Source: Burkholderia sp. (GTDB lineage Bacteria > Pseudomonadota > Gammaproteobacteria > Burkholderiales > Burkholderiaceae). From it: a DNA stretch of 64,000 bases. Position numbers and translations under genes: made by a program. The DNA is taken from assembly GCA_031253835.1 (NCBI GenBank), contig JAIRVP010000010.1, forward strand, positions 1 to 64,000, read 5' to 3'. Shown here piece after piece: positions 50,632-59,384 of the stretch (the first letter of the stretch is position 1; every line of letters begins with the position of its first letter). The notes under the pieces were generated by a model. It made no database searches. It had not been told where the DNA came from and was given only the letters and a program-made list of their open reading frames with translations.

Positions 50632-51264
50632 ATGTCGCACTTGTCCTGGCTACCGTTCATCGCCACGTCGCTTCTGGTCATCGTCACGCCGGGCCAGGAC
50701 ATGGTGCTCGTGATGTCGCGCACGCTGTCCGGCGGCACGCGCGCGGGCCTCGTCACGGCCGCGGGCGTCAGCGTCGGGCTGCTCGTGCATACGATGCTCG
50801 CGACGCTCGGGCTCGGCGCACTTCTTCAGGCATCCGAATGGCTGTTCACGGCGCTGAAGATGATCGGCGCGGTGTACCTGCTGTACCTCGGCATCACGCT
50901 GTTGCGTTCGTCGGGCGAACTGACGCTCGCGAGCAGCGGCAGCGGCGGTGCGCAGGCATCGCGGCTGCGCACGTTCGCGCAAGGTGCGCTGTCCAACGTG
51001 TCGAATCCGAAGGTCGCGCTCTTCTATCTGGCGTTCCTGCCGCAGTTCGTTCCCGCGGGCGCCGCGCATCCGATGCTGTCGCTGTTCGTGCTGGGCGCGA
51101 CGTTCGCCGGCCTGACGTTTCTCGTCAAGGGGCCGGTCGCGTTGTTCGCCGGCCTGCTGTCGGCATCGATCCGCCGCAACCCGCGCATCCTGACGCGCAT
51201 GCATCGCGTCAGCGGGGTGGTCCTGCTGGGGCTCGGCGTGAAGCTGGCGCTCGAGCGCCGCTGA
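50632..51264 (+). CDS. LysE/RhtB-family amino-acid exporter
   Basis: A 210-residue exporter with six hydrophobic helices. Hallmarks: FIATSLLVIVTPGQDMVLVMSRTLSGG at the start (the PGP(D/N) loop), IGAVYLLYLGITLLRS and GALSNVSNPKVALFYLAFLPQF. GGAG precedes the ATG. Control by the divergent Lrp/AsnC regulator is likely. Substrate not predictable among threonine, homoserine, lysine and similar amino acids. Confidence 0.92.
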   Translation: MSHLSWLPFIATSLLVIVTPGQDMVLVMSRTLSGGTRAGLVTAAGVSVGLLVHTMLATLGLGALLQASEWLFTALKMIGAVYLLYLGITLLRSSGELTLASSGSGGAQASRLRTFAQGALSNVSNPKVALFYLAFLPQFVPAGAAHPMLSLFVLGATFAGLTFLVKGPVALFAGLLSASIRRNPRILTRMHRVSGVVLLGLGVKLALERR

Positions 51265-51285
51265 GGGCCGTCATCCTGCAGCCGT

Positions 51286-51303
51286 GCCGTCGCATGCGAC
51301 GGC
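51286..51303. terminator. Palindromic hairpin between convergent genes
   Basis: GCCGTCGCATGCGACGGC, an 18-bp perfect palindrome that folds as a 7-bp stem with a CATG loop, between the LysE stop and the convergent XRE regulator stop. Confidence 0.5.
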
Positions 51304-51330
51304 GCGTAGCCGATCGCGCACCGTCCGGCC

Positions 51331-52179
51331 TTACTGCGCCGGCAATGCGTCCGCCAGCGCCCGCATCGCGTCCACCGTTTCCGGATTCGCCGGAAAGAAC
51401 GCCTCGATCGCGAGTTCCGACAGCGTCACGTCGACCGGCGTGCCGAACACCGTCGTCGTACTGAAGAACGTCAGTTCGCCGGTCGCCGTGCGCAGCCGCA
51501 GCGGCACGGCGATATCCGCGAAGTCGGCGCGCGCAGGCGTGTCGTCGGGCTGCCCGGCCGGCGCCGGATACGCGGCGAGTTCGTCGCGCAGCGCATGCAG
51601 CGTGCGGTCGCCGCTCGCATCGATCTGCCGCTGCAGCCGATGCAGGATGTGCGCGCGCCATTCATGCCAGTTGACGATCTGCGACGCGATACCGTCCGGA
51701 TGCAGGCTCAGCCGCAGCACGTTGACGGGCGGCTGCAGCAGCGACGGGTCGGCCTGCGCGACCAGCGCGCCGAGCATCCGGTTCGCGGCGAGCAGCGTCC
51801 AGTGGCGATCGACCGCGAGCGCCGGGTACGGCTCGTGGCCGCGCAGCACGGCTTCGACCGCATGGCGCGCGGCATCCAGTTGCGGATCCGAAAACGGCCG
51901 TTCGCGAAACAGTGGCGCGAAGCCGGCCGCGACGAGCAGCGCATTGCGTTCGCGCAGCGGCACGTCGAGGCGCTCCGCGAGATGCAGCACCATCTCGCGG
52001 CTCGGCTGCGCGCGGCCCGATTCGACGAAGCTCAGGTGGCGCGCGGACACTTCCGCGTCGAGCGCGAGCGCCATCTGGCTCAGGCGGCGGCGCTGGCGCC
52101 ACGTGCGCAGCAGCGGGCCGATGCCGGACGCGCGACTGGCGGACGGGGCGGGCGAATGGAGGGCGGCGGTCGGGTTCAT
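51331..52179 (-). CDS. XRE-family regulator with MmyB-like ligand-binding domain
   Basis: A 282-residue regulator. An N-terminal XRE helix-turn-helix (LLRTWRQRRRLSQMALALDA, SARHLSFVESGRAQPSREMV) is followed by the MmyB-like domain (GHEPYPALAVDRHWTLLAANRM) that binds fatty-acid-like ligands in homologues. Such genes commonly sit next to a short-chain dehydrogenase or oxidoreductase, but here no such target is adjacent. The start at 52179 is the family-like MNPTAALHSPAPS. Target genes unknown. Confidence 0.88.
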   Translation of the reverse strand: MNPTAALHSPAPSASRASGIGPLLRTWRQRRRLSQMALALDAEVSARHLSFVESGRAQPSREMVLHLAERLDVPLRERNALLVAAGFAPLFRERPFSDPQLDAARHAVEAVLRGHEPYPALAVDRHWTLLAANRMLGALVAQADPSLLQPPVNVLRLSLHPDGIASQIVNWHEWRAHILHRLQRQIDASGDRTLHALRDELAAYPAPAGQPDDTPARADFADIAVPLRLRTATGELTFFSTTTVFGTPVDVTLSELAIEAFFPANPETVDAMRALADALPAQ

Positions 52180-52378
52180 GGAGCAGATGATAGGCAATCC
52201 CGCGCGCATTGGGCATTACCTGCCAGGTAAGCATCGCGCGCTCCCCGGGCTCGGACGAGTCGCGGCGCTGCGGTACCATGACGACCGTGCCAACTGAGAG
52301 GCGGCGCCGGACCCGCGAGACCACGCATGGGCCGGTGCCGTGCACATTCACGACAAGGCATTCCAGGGGAATCCAACA

Positions 52379-53332
52379 ATGAAAAAACTTGCCGTCCGGC
52401 TCGCCTGCGTGGCGACGCTCGCACTTGCCGCGACCAGCGGCCACGCGCAGACCGAAGCTGCGCAGGTGGAAATGAGGGCCGCCGCCGCGGCCGCCAACGA
52501 AGCGGTCGTGAAAGGGCCGACCGACATCGACGTGAAACACGAAGCCGTGCTGAAGCTGAAAGCCGGTGAGTCGTTCGTGCCGGCCGCCGAAGCCGGCCGC
52601 TACCTGCGCTCGATGGGCAATTCGATCGACGAAACGAAGCTGGTCGGCCTCGTGCTGCCCGACGACCCCGACGCCGACTGGATTTCCGTCGTGTCGTTCG
52701 AGCCGAGCGGCTATATCCGCGACGACGACGCGAAGGACTGGAAGCCCGACGAACTGCTGAAGAGCCTGCAGTCCGGCACCGAGGAAGACAACCCGGGGCG
52801 CAAGGAACGCGGCCTGCCGGAAACCGAGGTGGTCGGCTGGGCGAAGGCGCCCGCGTACGACGCGGCCACGCACCGGCTCGTGTGGTCCGCGATCATCCGC
52901 GACAAGGGCGCGGCGCCGAACGCCGAGAACGACGGCGTGAACTACCGGACGCTCGTGCTCGGCCGTGACGGCTACCTGTCGCTGACGATGGCGTCGACGC
53001 TCGCCGACCTGCCGAAATACAAGGCATCGGCCGACGACCTGCTGTCGAACATCCGCTTCAACGACGGCAAGCGCTACGCCGACTTCAACAAGTCGACCGA
53101 CCACGTCGCCGAGTACGGCCTCGCGGCGCTGATCGTCGGCGTCGGCGCGAAGAAGCTCGGCCTGCTCGCGCTGATCGGCGCGTTCGCGGTGAAGTTCTTC
53201 AAGATCGGCGCGGTCGCGCTGCTCGCCGGCGGCGCGGCGCTGAAGCGCTTCTTCGGGCGCAAGCCGAAGGCGGCCGCGGTGCCGGCCGTCGCCGACGCGT
53301 CCGATGCAGCCGCCACGGAGCGCAAGGAATGA
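52379..53332 (+). CDS. DUF2167 membrane protein
   Basis: A 317-residue protein. Signal peptide (MKKLAVRLACVATLALAATSGHA) followed by a periplasmic DUF2167 domain (about 40-240) with GPTDIDVKHEAVLKLKAGE, VSFEPSGYIRDDDAKDW and NYRTLVLGRDGYLSLT. C-terminal hydrophobic helices (about 245-290) and a short Lys/Ala-rich tail place the C-terminus in the membrane/cytoplasm. The gene is fused by a 4-bp ATGA overlap to a site-2 protease gene. The function of DUF2167 is unknown; pairing with an intramembrane protease suggests that it is a substrate or partner in a proteolytic signalling step (inference). Confidence 0.85.
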   Translation: MKKLAVRLACVATLALAATSGHAQTEAAQVEMRAAAAAANEAVVKGPTDIDVKHEAVLKLKAGESFVPAAEAGRYLRSMGNSIDETKLVGLVLPDDPDADWISVVSFEPSGYIRDDDAKDWKPDELLKSLQSGTEEDNPGRKERGLPETEVVGWAKAPAYDAATHRLVWSAIIRDKGAAPNAENDGVNYRTLVLGRDGYLSLTMASTLADLPKYKASADDLLSNIRFNDGKRYADFNKSTDHVAEYGLAALIVGVGAKKLGLLALIGAFAVKFFKIGAVALLAGGAALKRFFGRKPKAAAVPAVADASDAAATERKE

Positions 53333-54054
53333 CGAAGCTGTTGCTGCTGATCTTCGGCGGCCTCAAGCTCGGCAAGGTGCTCGTGTCGGCGGGCACCATG
53401 CTCGCGTCGATCGCGGTCTACGCGGTGTTCTACGGCTGGCGCTTCGCGGCCGGCTTCGTCGCGCTGCTGCTGGTGCACGAAGCCGGCCACTACCTGGCCG
53501 CACAACGGCGCGGGCTCGACGTCGGGCTGCCGACCTTCATTCCGTTCGTCGGCGCGTGGATCCAGCTGAAGGAGATGCCGCACGATGCGGAAACCGAGGC
53601 GTACGTCGGGCTCGCCGGGCCGTTCGTCGGCACGCTCGGCGCGCTGGCCTGCTACGCGGCCGCGCGCCACTACGACAGCAACCTGCTGCTCGCGCTGTCG
53701 TACACCGGTTTCTTCCTGAACCTCTTCAACATGATTCCGCTGTCGCCGTTCGACGGCGGGCGGATCACCGCGGTGCTGTCGCCGCGCATCTGGTTCGCGG
53801 GCGTGCCCGTGCTGATCGCGCTGTTCGTGTATCGCCCGAGCCCGCTGCTGATCGTGATGGCGATCCTCGCGCTGCCGCAACTGAAGCGCGCGTGGCGCTA
53901 CGATCCCGATGCGCCGGAAAACCGCGTGTACTACGCGACGTCGATCGAGACGAAGACCACATATGCGCTCTGCTACGTCGGCCTGCTCGCGTTCCTCGCG
54001 CTGATGACGTCGGGCGTGCACGACATGCTGCGCGTCGCGCATGCGTCGACCTGA
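53329..54054 (+). CDS. Site-2 protease-type intramembrane metalloprotease (M50)
   Basis: A 241-residue, polytopic protein of the M50 family. Zinc motif HEAGH is in VALLLVHEAGHYLA (helix 3), and the third-ligand motif appears as NMIPLSPFDGGR, the NxxPxxxxDGG block. No PDZ domain is inserted, so it is a minimal S2P. The ATG overlaps the DUF2167 stop. Minimal S2Ps of this kind act on membrane-bound helices; the co-translated DUF2167 protein, with C-terminal membrane helices, is the natural candidate partner. Confidence 0.88.
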   Translation: MTKLLLLIFGGLKLGKVLVSAGTMLASIAVYAVFYGWRFAAGFVALLLVHEAGHYLAAQRRGLDVGLPTFIPFVGAWIQLKEMPHDAETEAYVGLAGPFVGTLGALACYAAARHYDSNLLLALSYTGFFLNLFNMIPLSPFDGGRITAVLSPRIWFAGVPVLIALFVYRPSPLLIVMAILALPQLKRAWRYDPDAPENRVYYATSIETKTTYALCYVGLLAFLALMTSGVHDMLRVAHAST

Positions 54055-54070
54055 TGTCGGTTTGATGCAA

Positions 54071-54106
54071 AAAAACGGCGGCCGCTTTTACGCGGCCGCC
54101 TTTTTT
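54071..54106. terminator. Bidirectional intrinsic terminator
   Basis: Nine-bp stem GGCGGCCGC / GCGGCCGCC with a 6-nt loop, an A-run on its left and six T on its right, so it can terminate both the rightward protease operon and the leftward MFS gene. Confidence 0.9.
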
Positions 54107-54118
54107 CCAGGGTGAACC

Positions 54119-55513
54119 TCACGCGTCGCGATGACGCAATTCGACGCGCTTGATGTCCTTCACGATCACGAGATAGCTGAACACGGTGACGAGCGCGTTC
54201 AGCCCGACGAACACGAGCGCGCCGTTGAACGAGCCGCTCGCGCCGACGAGGTAGCCGATCGCGATCGGCGCGACGATGCCGGCCGTGTTGCCGAACATGT
54301 TGAACAGGCTGCCCGACAGGCCGATCGCTTCCTTCGGCGCGGTGTCCGCGACGACGGCCCAGCCGAGCGAGCCGATTCCCTTGCCGAAGAACGACACGGC
54401 CATCAGCACGATCACGAGCACTTCGCTGTCGACGTAGTTGCAGCCGATGATCGCCATCGACAGCGCCATCCCGCCGACGATCGGGATCTTGCGCGCGAGC
54501 GTCAGCGACACGCCGCGCCGGATCAGCCCGTCCGACAGCATCCCGCCGAGCACGCCGCCGAGGAACCCGCAGATCGCGGGCAGCGACGTCATGAAACCGG
54601 CCTTCAGCAGCGACATGCCGCGCGCCTGCACGAGGTAGATCGGAAACCACGTGAGGAAGAAGTACGTGAGCACGTTCACGCAGTACTGGCCGAGGTACAC
54701 GCCGATCAGCATCCGGTTCGACAGCAACTGGCGCACGTAGTACCAGCCGGCCACGCGGCTGCCTTCCGAACGCGTGCCGTCGGCGCCGCGCGCCCCGGAT
54801 GGCCGGCCCGTCGACCGCACGAGCCCGCCGCCCTGTTCGATATGGTCGAGTTCCGCGCGGTTCACGGCCGGGTGGTCGACCGGGTCCTTCATCACGCGCA
54901 GCCACAGGCACGCCAGCGCGATGCCGGCGAGGCCGAGCCACAGGTACACCTGGTGCCAGCCGTATGCATGCGTGAGCCACGCCATCAGCGGCGAGAACAC
55001 GACGGCCGCGAAGTACTGCGCGGCGTTGAAGATCGCCGACGCGGTGCCGCGCTCGGCAGTCGGGAACCAGCTCGCGACGACTTTCGCATTGGCGGGGAAC
55101 GCGGGCGCCTCGGCGATGCCGACCGCGAAGCGCATCGCGAACAGCGCGGCGACCGCGAACGCGGCGCTGCCGCCGAGGCCGATCGTGCTCTGCAGCAGCG
55201 TGAATGCCGACCATAGGAAGATGCTCGCCGCGTACACGCGCCGCGCGCCGAAGCGGTCGAGCAGCCAGCCGCTCGGCAGCTGTGCGAGCACGTATGCCCA
55301 GCTGAACGCCGAGAAGATGTAGCCCATCGTCACCGGATCGATGCCGAACGCCTTGCGGATCGGCGTGCCGGTGATCGACAGCGTCGCGCGGTCCGCATAG
55401 TTGAGCGTCGTGACGACGAACAGCATCGCCAGGATCCAGTAGCGCACGGCGGTCCGGCGCGCGGTGCGCGCGAGATCGAGCGGAAGATCGCGAGGGGTGG
55501 TCTGATTAGGCAC
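54119..55513 (-). CDS. MFS transporter, glucarate/galactarate family (GudP/GarP-like)
   Basis: A 464-residue major-facilitator protein of the anion:cation symporter family with 12 helices. Blocks typical of hexarate/hexuronate transporters: RYWILAMLFVVTTLNYADRATLSI after the N-terminus, DRFGARRVYAASIFLWS and AEAPAFPANAKVVASWFPTAERG. The neighbouring KGSA dehydrogenase, KDG dehydratase and galactarate dehydratase genes fit D-glucarate or galactarate as substrate. The only start at the right place is GTG at 55513, without a strong ribosome site. A GTCGTATGACAT motif lies just upstream. Confidence 0.87.
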   Translation of the reverse strand: MPNQTTPRDLPLDLARTARRTAVRYWILAMLFVVTTLNYADRATLSITGTPIRKAFGIDPVTMGYIFSAFSWAYVLAQLPSGWLLDRFGARRVYAASIFLWSAFTLLQSTIGLGGSAAFAVAALFAMRFAVGIAEAPAFPANAKVVASWFPTAERGTASAIFNAAQYFAAVVFSPLMAWLTHAYGWHQVYLWLGLAGIALACLWLRVMKDPVDHPAVNRAELDHIEQGGGLVRSTGRPSGARGADGTRSEGSRVAGWYYVRQLLSNRMLIGVYLGQYCVNVLTYFFLTWFPIYLVQARGMSLLKAGFMTSLPAICGFLGGVLGGMLSDGLIRRGVSLTLARKIPIVGGMALSMAIIGCNYVDSEVLVIVLMAVSFFGKGIGSLGWAVVADTAPKEAIGLSGSLFNMFGNTAGIVAPIAIGYLVGASGSFNGALVFVGLNALVTVFSYLVIVKDIKRVELRHRDA

Positions 55514-55526
55514 TTTAATGTACGTC

Positions 55527-55538
55527 GTCGTATGACAT
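55527..55538. promoter_or_regulatory. GTCGTATGACAT motif before the MFS gene
   Basis: GTCGTATGACAT at 14-25 bp upstream of the leftward GTG start. Related sequences occur at 59226-59245 and 59339-59351 before other genes of the same pathway, so it is a candidate shared operator. The probable regulator gene (a GntR/FCD-type protein in known systems) is not in the window. Confidence 0.45.
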
Positions 55539-55692
55539 GAGCCGAAGTTTATGAGCAATGGCCAGACGCAGAAACCTCGGGTTTTCCCTTTGAAGGGTGA
55601 CGCGAGACGGTCAATATTTCGTGATTTGACTGACCGGATAAGGCTTTCGAGCCTGTCGGAAGTTGCCCGGCCGATGGTCCAAAACATGAAAT

Positions 55693-55708
55693 GATGTCGG
55701 CAGACATC
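55693..55708. promoter_or_regulatory. Dyad before the KGSA dehydrogenase gene
   Basis: GATGTC-GGCA-GACATC, perfect 6-bp arms, 54 bp before the rightward ATG at 55762, followed by ATCGTATCTG, similar to the TCGTATG core at 55529 and 59340. Confidence 0.45.
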
Positions 55709-55761
55709 GTATCTGTTGGGCTACAATGAGCAATCCAATCCCGAACCACGGAGCACACCCC

Positions 55762-57339
55762 ATGCAACTGACAGGAGAGATGCTGATCGGCGCCGACGCG
55801 GTGGCCGGCTCGGCCGGAACCTTGCGCGCGTTCGACCCGACGAAGGGCGCGCCGATCGACGCGCCGGCGTTCGGCGTCGCGACGCAGGCCGATGTCGACC
55901 GCGCGTGCGAACTCGCGCGCGACGCGTTCGATGCGTACCGCACGCGGCCGCTCGCGGCCCGCGCGGCGTTTCTCGAAGCGATCGCCGATGAAATCGTCGC
56001 ACTGGGCGACGCGCTGATCGAGCGCGCGCACGCCGAAACGGGCCTGCCCGTCGCGCGGCTGCAGGGCGAGCGCGGCCGCACCGTCGGCCAGCTCCGGCTG
56101 TTCGCACGCGTCGTGCGCGACGGGCGCTTCCTCGCCGCGTCGATCGATCCTGCACAGCCCGCGCGCACGCCGCTGCCGCGTTCGGACCTGCGCCTGCAGA
56201 AAGTCGCGCTCGGGCCCGTCGTCGTGTTCGGCGCGAGCAACTTCCCGCTCGCGTTCTCGGTGGCCGGCGGCGATACGGCGTCGGCACTCGCGGCCGGCTG
56301 CCCGGTGATCGTGAAGGCACACGAGGCGCACCTCGGCACGTCCGAACTGGTCGGCCGCGCGATCCGCGCCGCCGTCGCGAAAACCGGCATGCCGGCCGGC
56401 GTGTTCTCGCTGCTGGTCGGGCCCGGGCGCGTGATCGGCGCGGCGCTGGTCAGCCATCCGGCGGTCCAGGCTGTCGGTTTCACCGGTTCGCGGCAGGGCG
56501 GCATGGCGCTCGTGCAGCTCGCGAACGCGCGCCCGCAGCCGATTCCCGTCTACGCGGAAATGAGCAGCATCAACCCGGTCGTGCTGTTCCCGGCCGCGCT
56601 CGCCGCACGCGGCGACGCGATCGCGACCGGTTTCGTCGATTCGCTGACGCTCGGCGTCGGCCAGTTCTGTACGAACCCGGGCCTCGTGCTCGCGATCGAC
56701 GGCCCCGATCTCGACCGCTTCGAAACCGTCGCCGCGCAGGCGCTCGCGAAGAAGCCGGCCGGCGTGATGCTCACGCGCGGCATTGCCGATGCGTATCGCA
56801 ACGGCCGCGGCAAGCTGGCCGAACTGCCGGGCGTGCGCGAAATCGGCGCGGGCGAGGCGGCGCAGACTGAATGCCAGGCCGGCGGCGCGCTGTACGAAGT
56901 CGCCGCGCAGGCGTTCCTGGCCGAGCCGGCGTTCAGCCACGAGGTGTTCGGGCCGGCGTCGCTGATCGTGCGCTGCCGCGATCTCGACGAAGTCGCGCGC
57001 GTGCTCGACGCGCTCGAAGGCCAGCTGACGGCGACGCTGCAGATGGATGCCGACGACAAGCCGCTCGCGCGCCGGCTGCTGCCGATCCTCGAACGCAAGG
57101 CCGGGCGCCTGCTCGTCAACGGCTACCCGACCGGCGTCGAGGTGTGCGATGCGATGGTGCACGGCGGGCCGTTCCCCGCGACGTCGAACCCGGCCGTCAC
57201 GTCGGTGGGTGCCACGGCGATCGAGCGTTTCCTGCGGCCCGTGTGCTACCAGGACTTCCCGGACGACCTGCTGCCCGACGGGCTGCAGGAAGGCAATCCG
57301 CTGGCGATTCCGCGCCTGCGCGACGGGAAGGCGGAATAA
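55762..57339 (+). CDS. Alpha-ketoglutaric semialdehyde dehydrogenase (glucarate/galactarate pathway)
   Basis: A 525-residue aldehyde dehydrogenase of the KGSADH-type III subgroup, which oxidises 2,5-dioxopentanoate to 2-oxoglutarate. It begins [16 protein letters not shown], contains [20 protein letters not shown] in the cofactor region, and has the nucleophile Cys in [11 protein letters not shown]; this Cys context differs from GabD at 2522. The ATG at 55762 has GGAGC upstream; an in-frame ATG at 55726 is less likely. Divergent from the MFS gene, in the same pathway as the KDG dehydratase and galactarate dehydratase genes. Confidence 0.92.
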   Translation: MQLTGEMLIGADAVAGSAGTLRAFDPTKGAPIDAPAFGVATQADVDRACELARDAFDAYRTRPLAARAAFLEAIADEIVALGDALIERAHAETGLPVARLQGERGRTVGQLRLFARVVRDGRFLAASIDPAQPARTPLPRSDLRLQKVALGPVVVFGASNFPLAFSVAGGDTASALAAGCPVIVKAHEAHLGTSELVGRAIRAAVAKTGMPAGVFSLLVGPGRVIGAALVSHPAVQAVGFTGSRQGGMALVQLANARPQPIPVYAEMSSINPVVLFPAALAARGDAIATGFVDSLTLGVGQFCTNPGLVLAIDGPDLDRFETVAAQALAKKPAGVMLTRGIADAYRNGRGKLAELPGVREIGAGEAAQTECQAGGALYEVAAQAFLAEPAFSHEVFGPASLIVRCRDLDEVARVLDALEGQLTATLQMDADDKPLARRLLPILERKAGRLLVNGYPTGVEVCDAMVHGGPFPATSNPAVTSVGATAIERFLRPVCYQDFPDDLLPDGLQEGNPLAIPRLRDGKAE

Positions 57340-57391
57340 CGGAGGGCGGGCGGCCCGGCGACGATTGCCGGGCCCGCTGGCCGGAGGGGCG

Positions 57392-57428
57392 AAAGCGGAG
57401 GTGGCCGACGGGTCGCCTCCGCTTTTTT
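57392..57428 (+). terminator. Intrinsic terminator of KGSA dehydrogenase gene
   Basis: Perfect 10-bp stem AAAGCGGAGG / CCTCCGCTTT with a 14-nt loop, continuing into a T run. Confidence 0.8.
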
Positions 57429-57538
57429 CATGGTGTCTTTCACATCGCCGGAATTTCTCCTACAGTAGCGATGCCTCGGGCCGCCCGGCCCGCAGGCGAG
57501 CCTGAGAGACCGACAAAAGACAACGAGGGACCCCTCCA

Positions 57539-58090
57539 ATGAACATCAACAAGCGTGGCGATCACCTGTTCGCGGCCGGATTGTGGAAAGCGATCGGCGA
57601 CGTCGCGAAATCCGTGCGCACCCAGATCGGCCAGTACAGCGAAGGGCGCGTGCTCGCGAACGCGCTGCAGGATTTCCAGCGCGACCTCGGCGGCAGCGAA
57701 TTCGACGTGACGATCAACCAGGGGCGGCTCGTCACGGGCGCCGACGCGCATTCGCTCGTGTTCGGGCAGGCCGTTCGCCGTTTCCGGCAGGACATGGAAG
57801 CGCTGGTGTTCGCGCTCCAGTACCGGCGCAGCATCGACGAGCGCGACCCGAACCTGCGCACCGAGGCGCTGATGCAGGCGAACAGCCAGCTCGCGACCGC
57901 GAAGCAGTCGGCGACGATCACGGTCGGCCGGTTCTTCGATGCGGTCGTCGACCGCGACGTGCTCGGGCAGATCCTCGACGGCGAATCGAATGCGCGCGGC
58001 CGCGCGGGCGCGCAGGGCCAGATCGAGGCGACGCGCGTGAAGCTGGGGAACGTACGCTACCGGATCGTCGGGATCATCGCGCAGATGTGA
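57539..58090 (+). CDS. Conserved-looking protein of unknown function
   Basis: A 183-residue soluble protein that I do not recognise. It is mostly alpha-helical (predicted long helices at about 35-52, 75-95 and 105-140), with no signal peptide, membrane segment or Cys. Motif-like stretches are INQGRLVTGADAHSLVFG and YRRSIDERDPNLRTEAL. GAGGG 12 bases before the ATG and normal codon use for the region support it as a gene. It interrupts the sugar-acid genes but has its own terminator-bounded unit, so a role in that pathway is not implied. Confidence 0.7.
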   Translation: MNINKRGDHLFAAGLWKAIGDVAKSVRTQIGQYSEGRVLANALQDFQRDLGGSEFDVTINQGRLVTGADAHSLVFGQAVRRFRQDMEALVFALQYRRSIDERDPNLRTEALMQANSQLATAKQSATITVGRFFDAVVDRDVLGQILDGESNARGRAGAQGQIEATRVKLGNVRYRIVGIIAQM

Positions 58091-58156
58091 CGGCGGCGGC
58101 ATGCATCGCGGCGGATGCGTGCGTCATCGCGGAACAGAAAGGCCAGGCGACAAACG

Positions 58157-58184
58157 ATCGCGGCCGGCGAGTGCCGGCCGCGAT
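58157..58184. terminator. Hairpin between convergent genes
   Basis: Perfect 12-bp stem ATCGCGGCCGGC / GCCGGCCGCGAT with a GAGT loop, between the unknown gene and the convergent KDG dehydratase. Confidence 0.5.
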
Positions 58185-58239
58185 GCAACCCTGCCGGCGC
58201 GCGGCGCCGCTGAAGGCGCGCGCCGCCGGCCAGGCCCGC

Positions 58240-59154
58240 TTACTGCGGGCCCATCTTCTTGATCAGCACGTCGAGCTCGGCCACTTCCGCGTCGGTGAGG
58301 TCGACGAGCGGCGCACGCACCGGGCCTGCGTCGTGGCCGACGAGCTTCGCGCCCGCCTTCACGATGCTGACCGCATAGCCCGCGCGGCGGTTGCGGATCT
58401 GCAGGTACGGCAGGAAGAACTCGTCGATCAGGCGGCCGACCGTCGCGTGGTCGTCCTTCGCGATCGCTTCGTAGAATTCCATCGCCGTCTTCGGGATGAA
58501 GTTGAACACGGCCGACGAGTACACCGGCACGCCGAGCGCCTTGTACGCGGCCGCATAGACTTCCGCCGTCGGCAGGCCGCCGAGGTACGCGAACCGGTCG
58601 CCGAGGCGGCGGCGGATCGTGACCATGCTCTCGATTTCGCCGACGCCGTCCTTGAAGCCGATCAGGTTCGGGCAACGGTCGGCGAGGCGCTCGAGCATGT
58701 CGGCGTTCAGCTTCGAATTCGCGCGGTTGTACACCACCACGCCGATCTTCAGCGCGCGGCACACCTGCTCGACGTGGTCGGCGATCCCTTCCTGGCTCGC
58801 TTCGGTCAGGTAGTGCGGCATCAGCAGCACGCCGCTCGCGCCGAGGCGCTCGGCTTCCTGCGCATACTCGATCGCGACGCGCGTCGCCCCGCCCGCGCCG
58901 GCGAGGATCGGCACCTTGCCCTTGCAGGTTTCCGTCGCGACGCGGATCACGTCCGAATACTCGCGTTGCGTGAGCGAGAAGAATTCGCCGGTGCCGCCGG
59001 CCGCGAACAGCGCGCTCGCGCCGTACGGCGCGAGCCATTCCAGGCGCTCGGCATAGGTGCTCGGGCGGAAGCTGCCGTCGGCGTCGAAATCCGTCAGCGG
59101 AAACGACAGCAGGCCGTGGGAGATGATCTGTTTGAGTTCTTGCGGTGAAGTCAT
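58240..59154 (-). CDS. 5-dehydro-4-deoxyglucarate dehydratase
   Basis: A 304-residue DapA-superfamily enzyme that dehydrates and decarboxylates 5-keto-4-deoxy-D-glucarate to 2,5-dioxopentanoate, the substrate of the KGSA dehydrogenase. The Schiff-base lysine is K168 in LIGFKDGVG, and Y142 in VVYNRANS is the partner Tyr. [12 protein letters not shown] is the family's GTTGE-type carboxylate loop. The start at 59154 ([15 protein letters not shown]) fits KdgD; an upstream extension is not conserved. Divergent from the galactarate dehydratase gene. Confidence 0.93.
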   Translation of the reverse strand: MTSPQELKQIISHGLLSFPLTDFDADGSFRPSTYAERLEWLAPYGASALFAAGGTGEFFSLTQREYSDVIRVATETCKGKVPILAGAGGATRVAIEYAQEAERLGASGVLLMPHYLTEASQEGIADHVEQVCRALKIGVVVYNRANSKLNADMLERLADRCPNLIGFKDGVGEIESMVTIRRRLGDRFAYLGGLPTAEVYAAAYKALGVPVYSSAVFNFIPKTAMEFYEAIAKDDHATVGRLIDEFFLPYLQIRNRRAGYAVSIVKAGAKLVGHDAGPVRAPLVDLTDAEVAELDVLIKKMGPQ

Positions 59155-59223
59155 GGTTGGGGTCGTCCGTCTAGCGCGAGTGCTGGGTTCGTCGGGAACG
59201 GCATACGAGCCGAATTGGCGATG

Positions 59224-59247
59224 TCGTTGTATGTCATCGTACAACGA
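59224..59247. promoter_or_regulatory. 24-bp dyad before the KDG dehydratase gene
   Basis: TCGTTGTATG and CGTACAACGA around a TCAT centre match at 9 of 10 arm positions. It lies about 70 bp upstream of the leftward dehydratase start and 138 bp before garD. Its GTTGTATG half resembles the GTCGTATG motifs at 55527 and 59339, which suggests one regulator for all four sugar-acid genes. Confidence 0.6.
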
Positions 59248-59338
59248 GGGAAAGGGTGGCGCAAGCGGTTTGCTGGTCGGTCAATAGTAGGGTCTTTCCG
59301 GATAAGGGTTTACGCAGCATCGCCGGTTGAGGTTGAAT

Positions 59339-59351
59339 GTCGTATGATGAC
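59339..59351. promoter_or_regulatory. GTCGTATGATGAC motif before garD
   Basis: GTCGTATGATGAC, sharing GTCGTATGA with the motif at 55527, 34-46 bp before the garD ATG. Confidence 0.5.
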
Positions 59352-59384
59352 TAACAATATGGCCGATTGCCTTCAGGAATTGCA

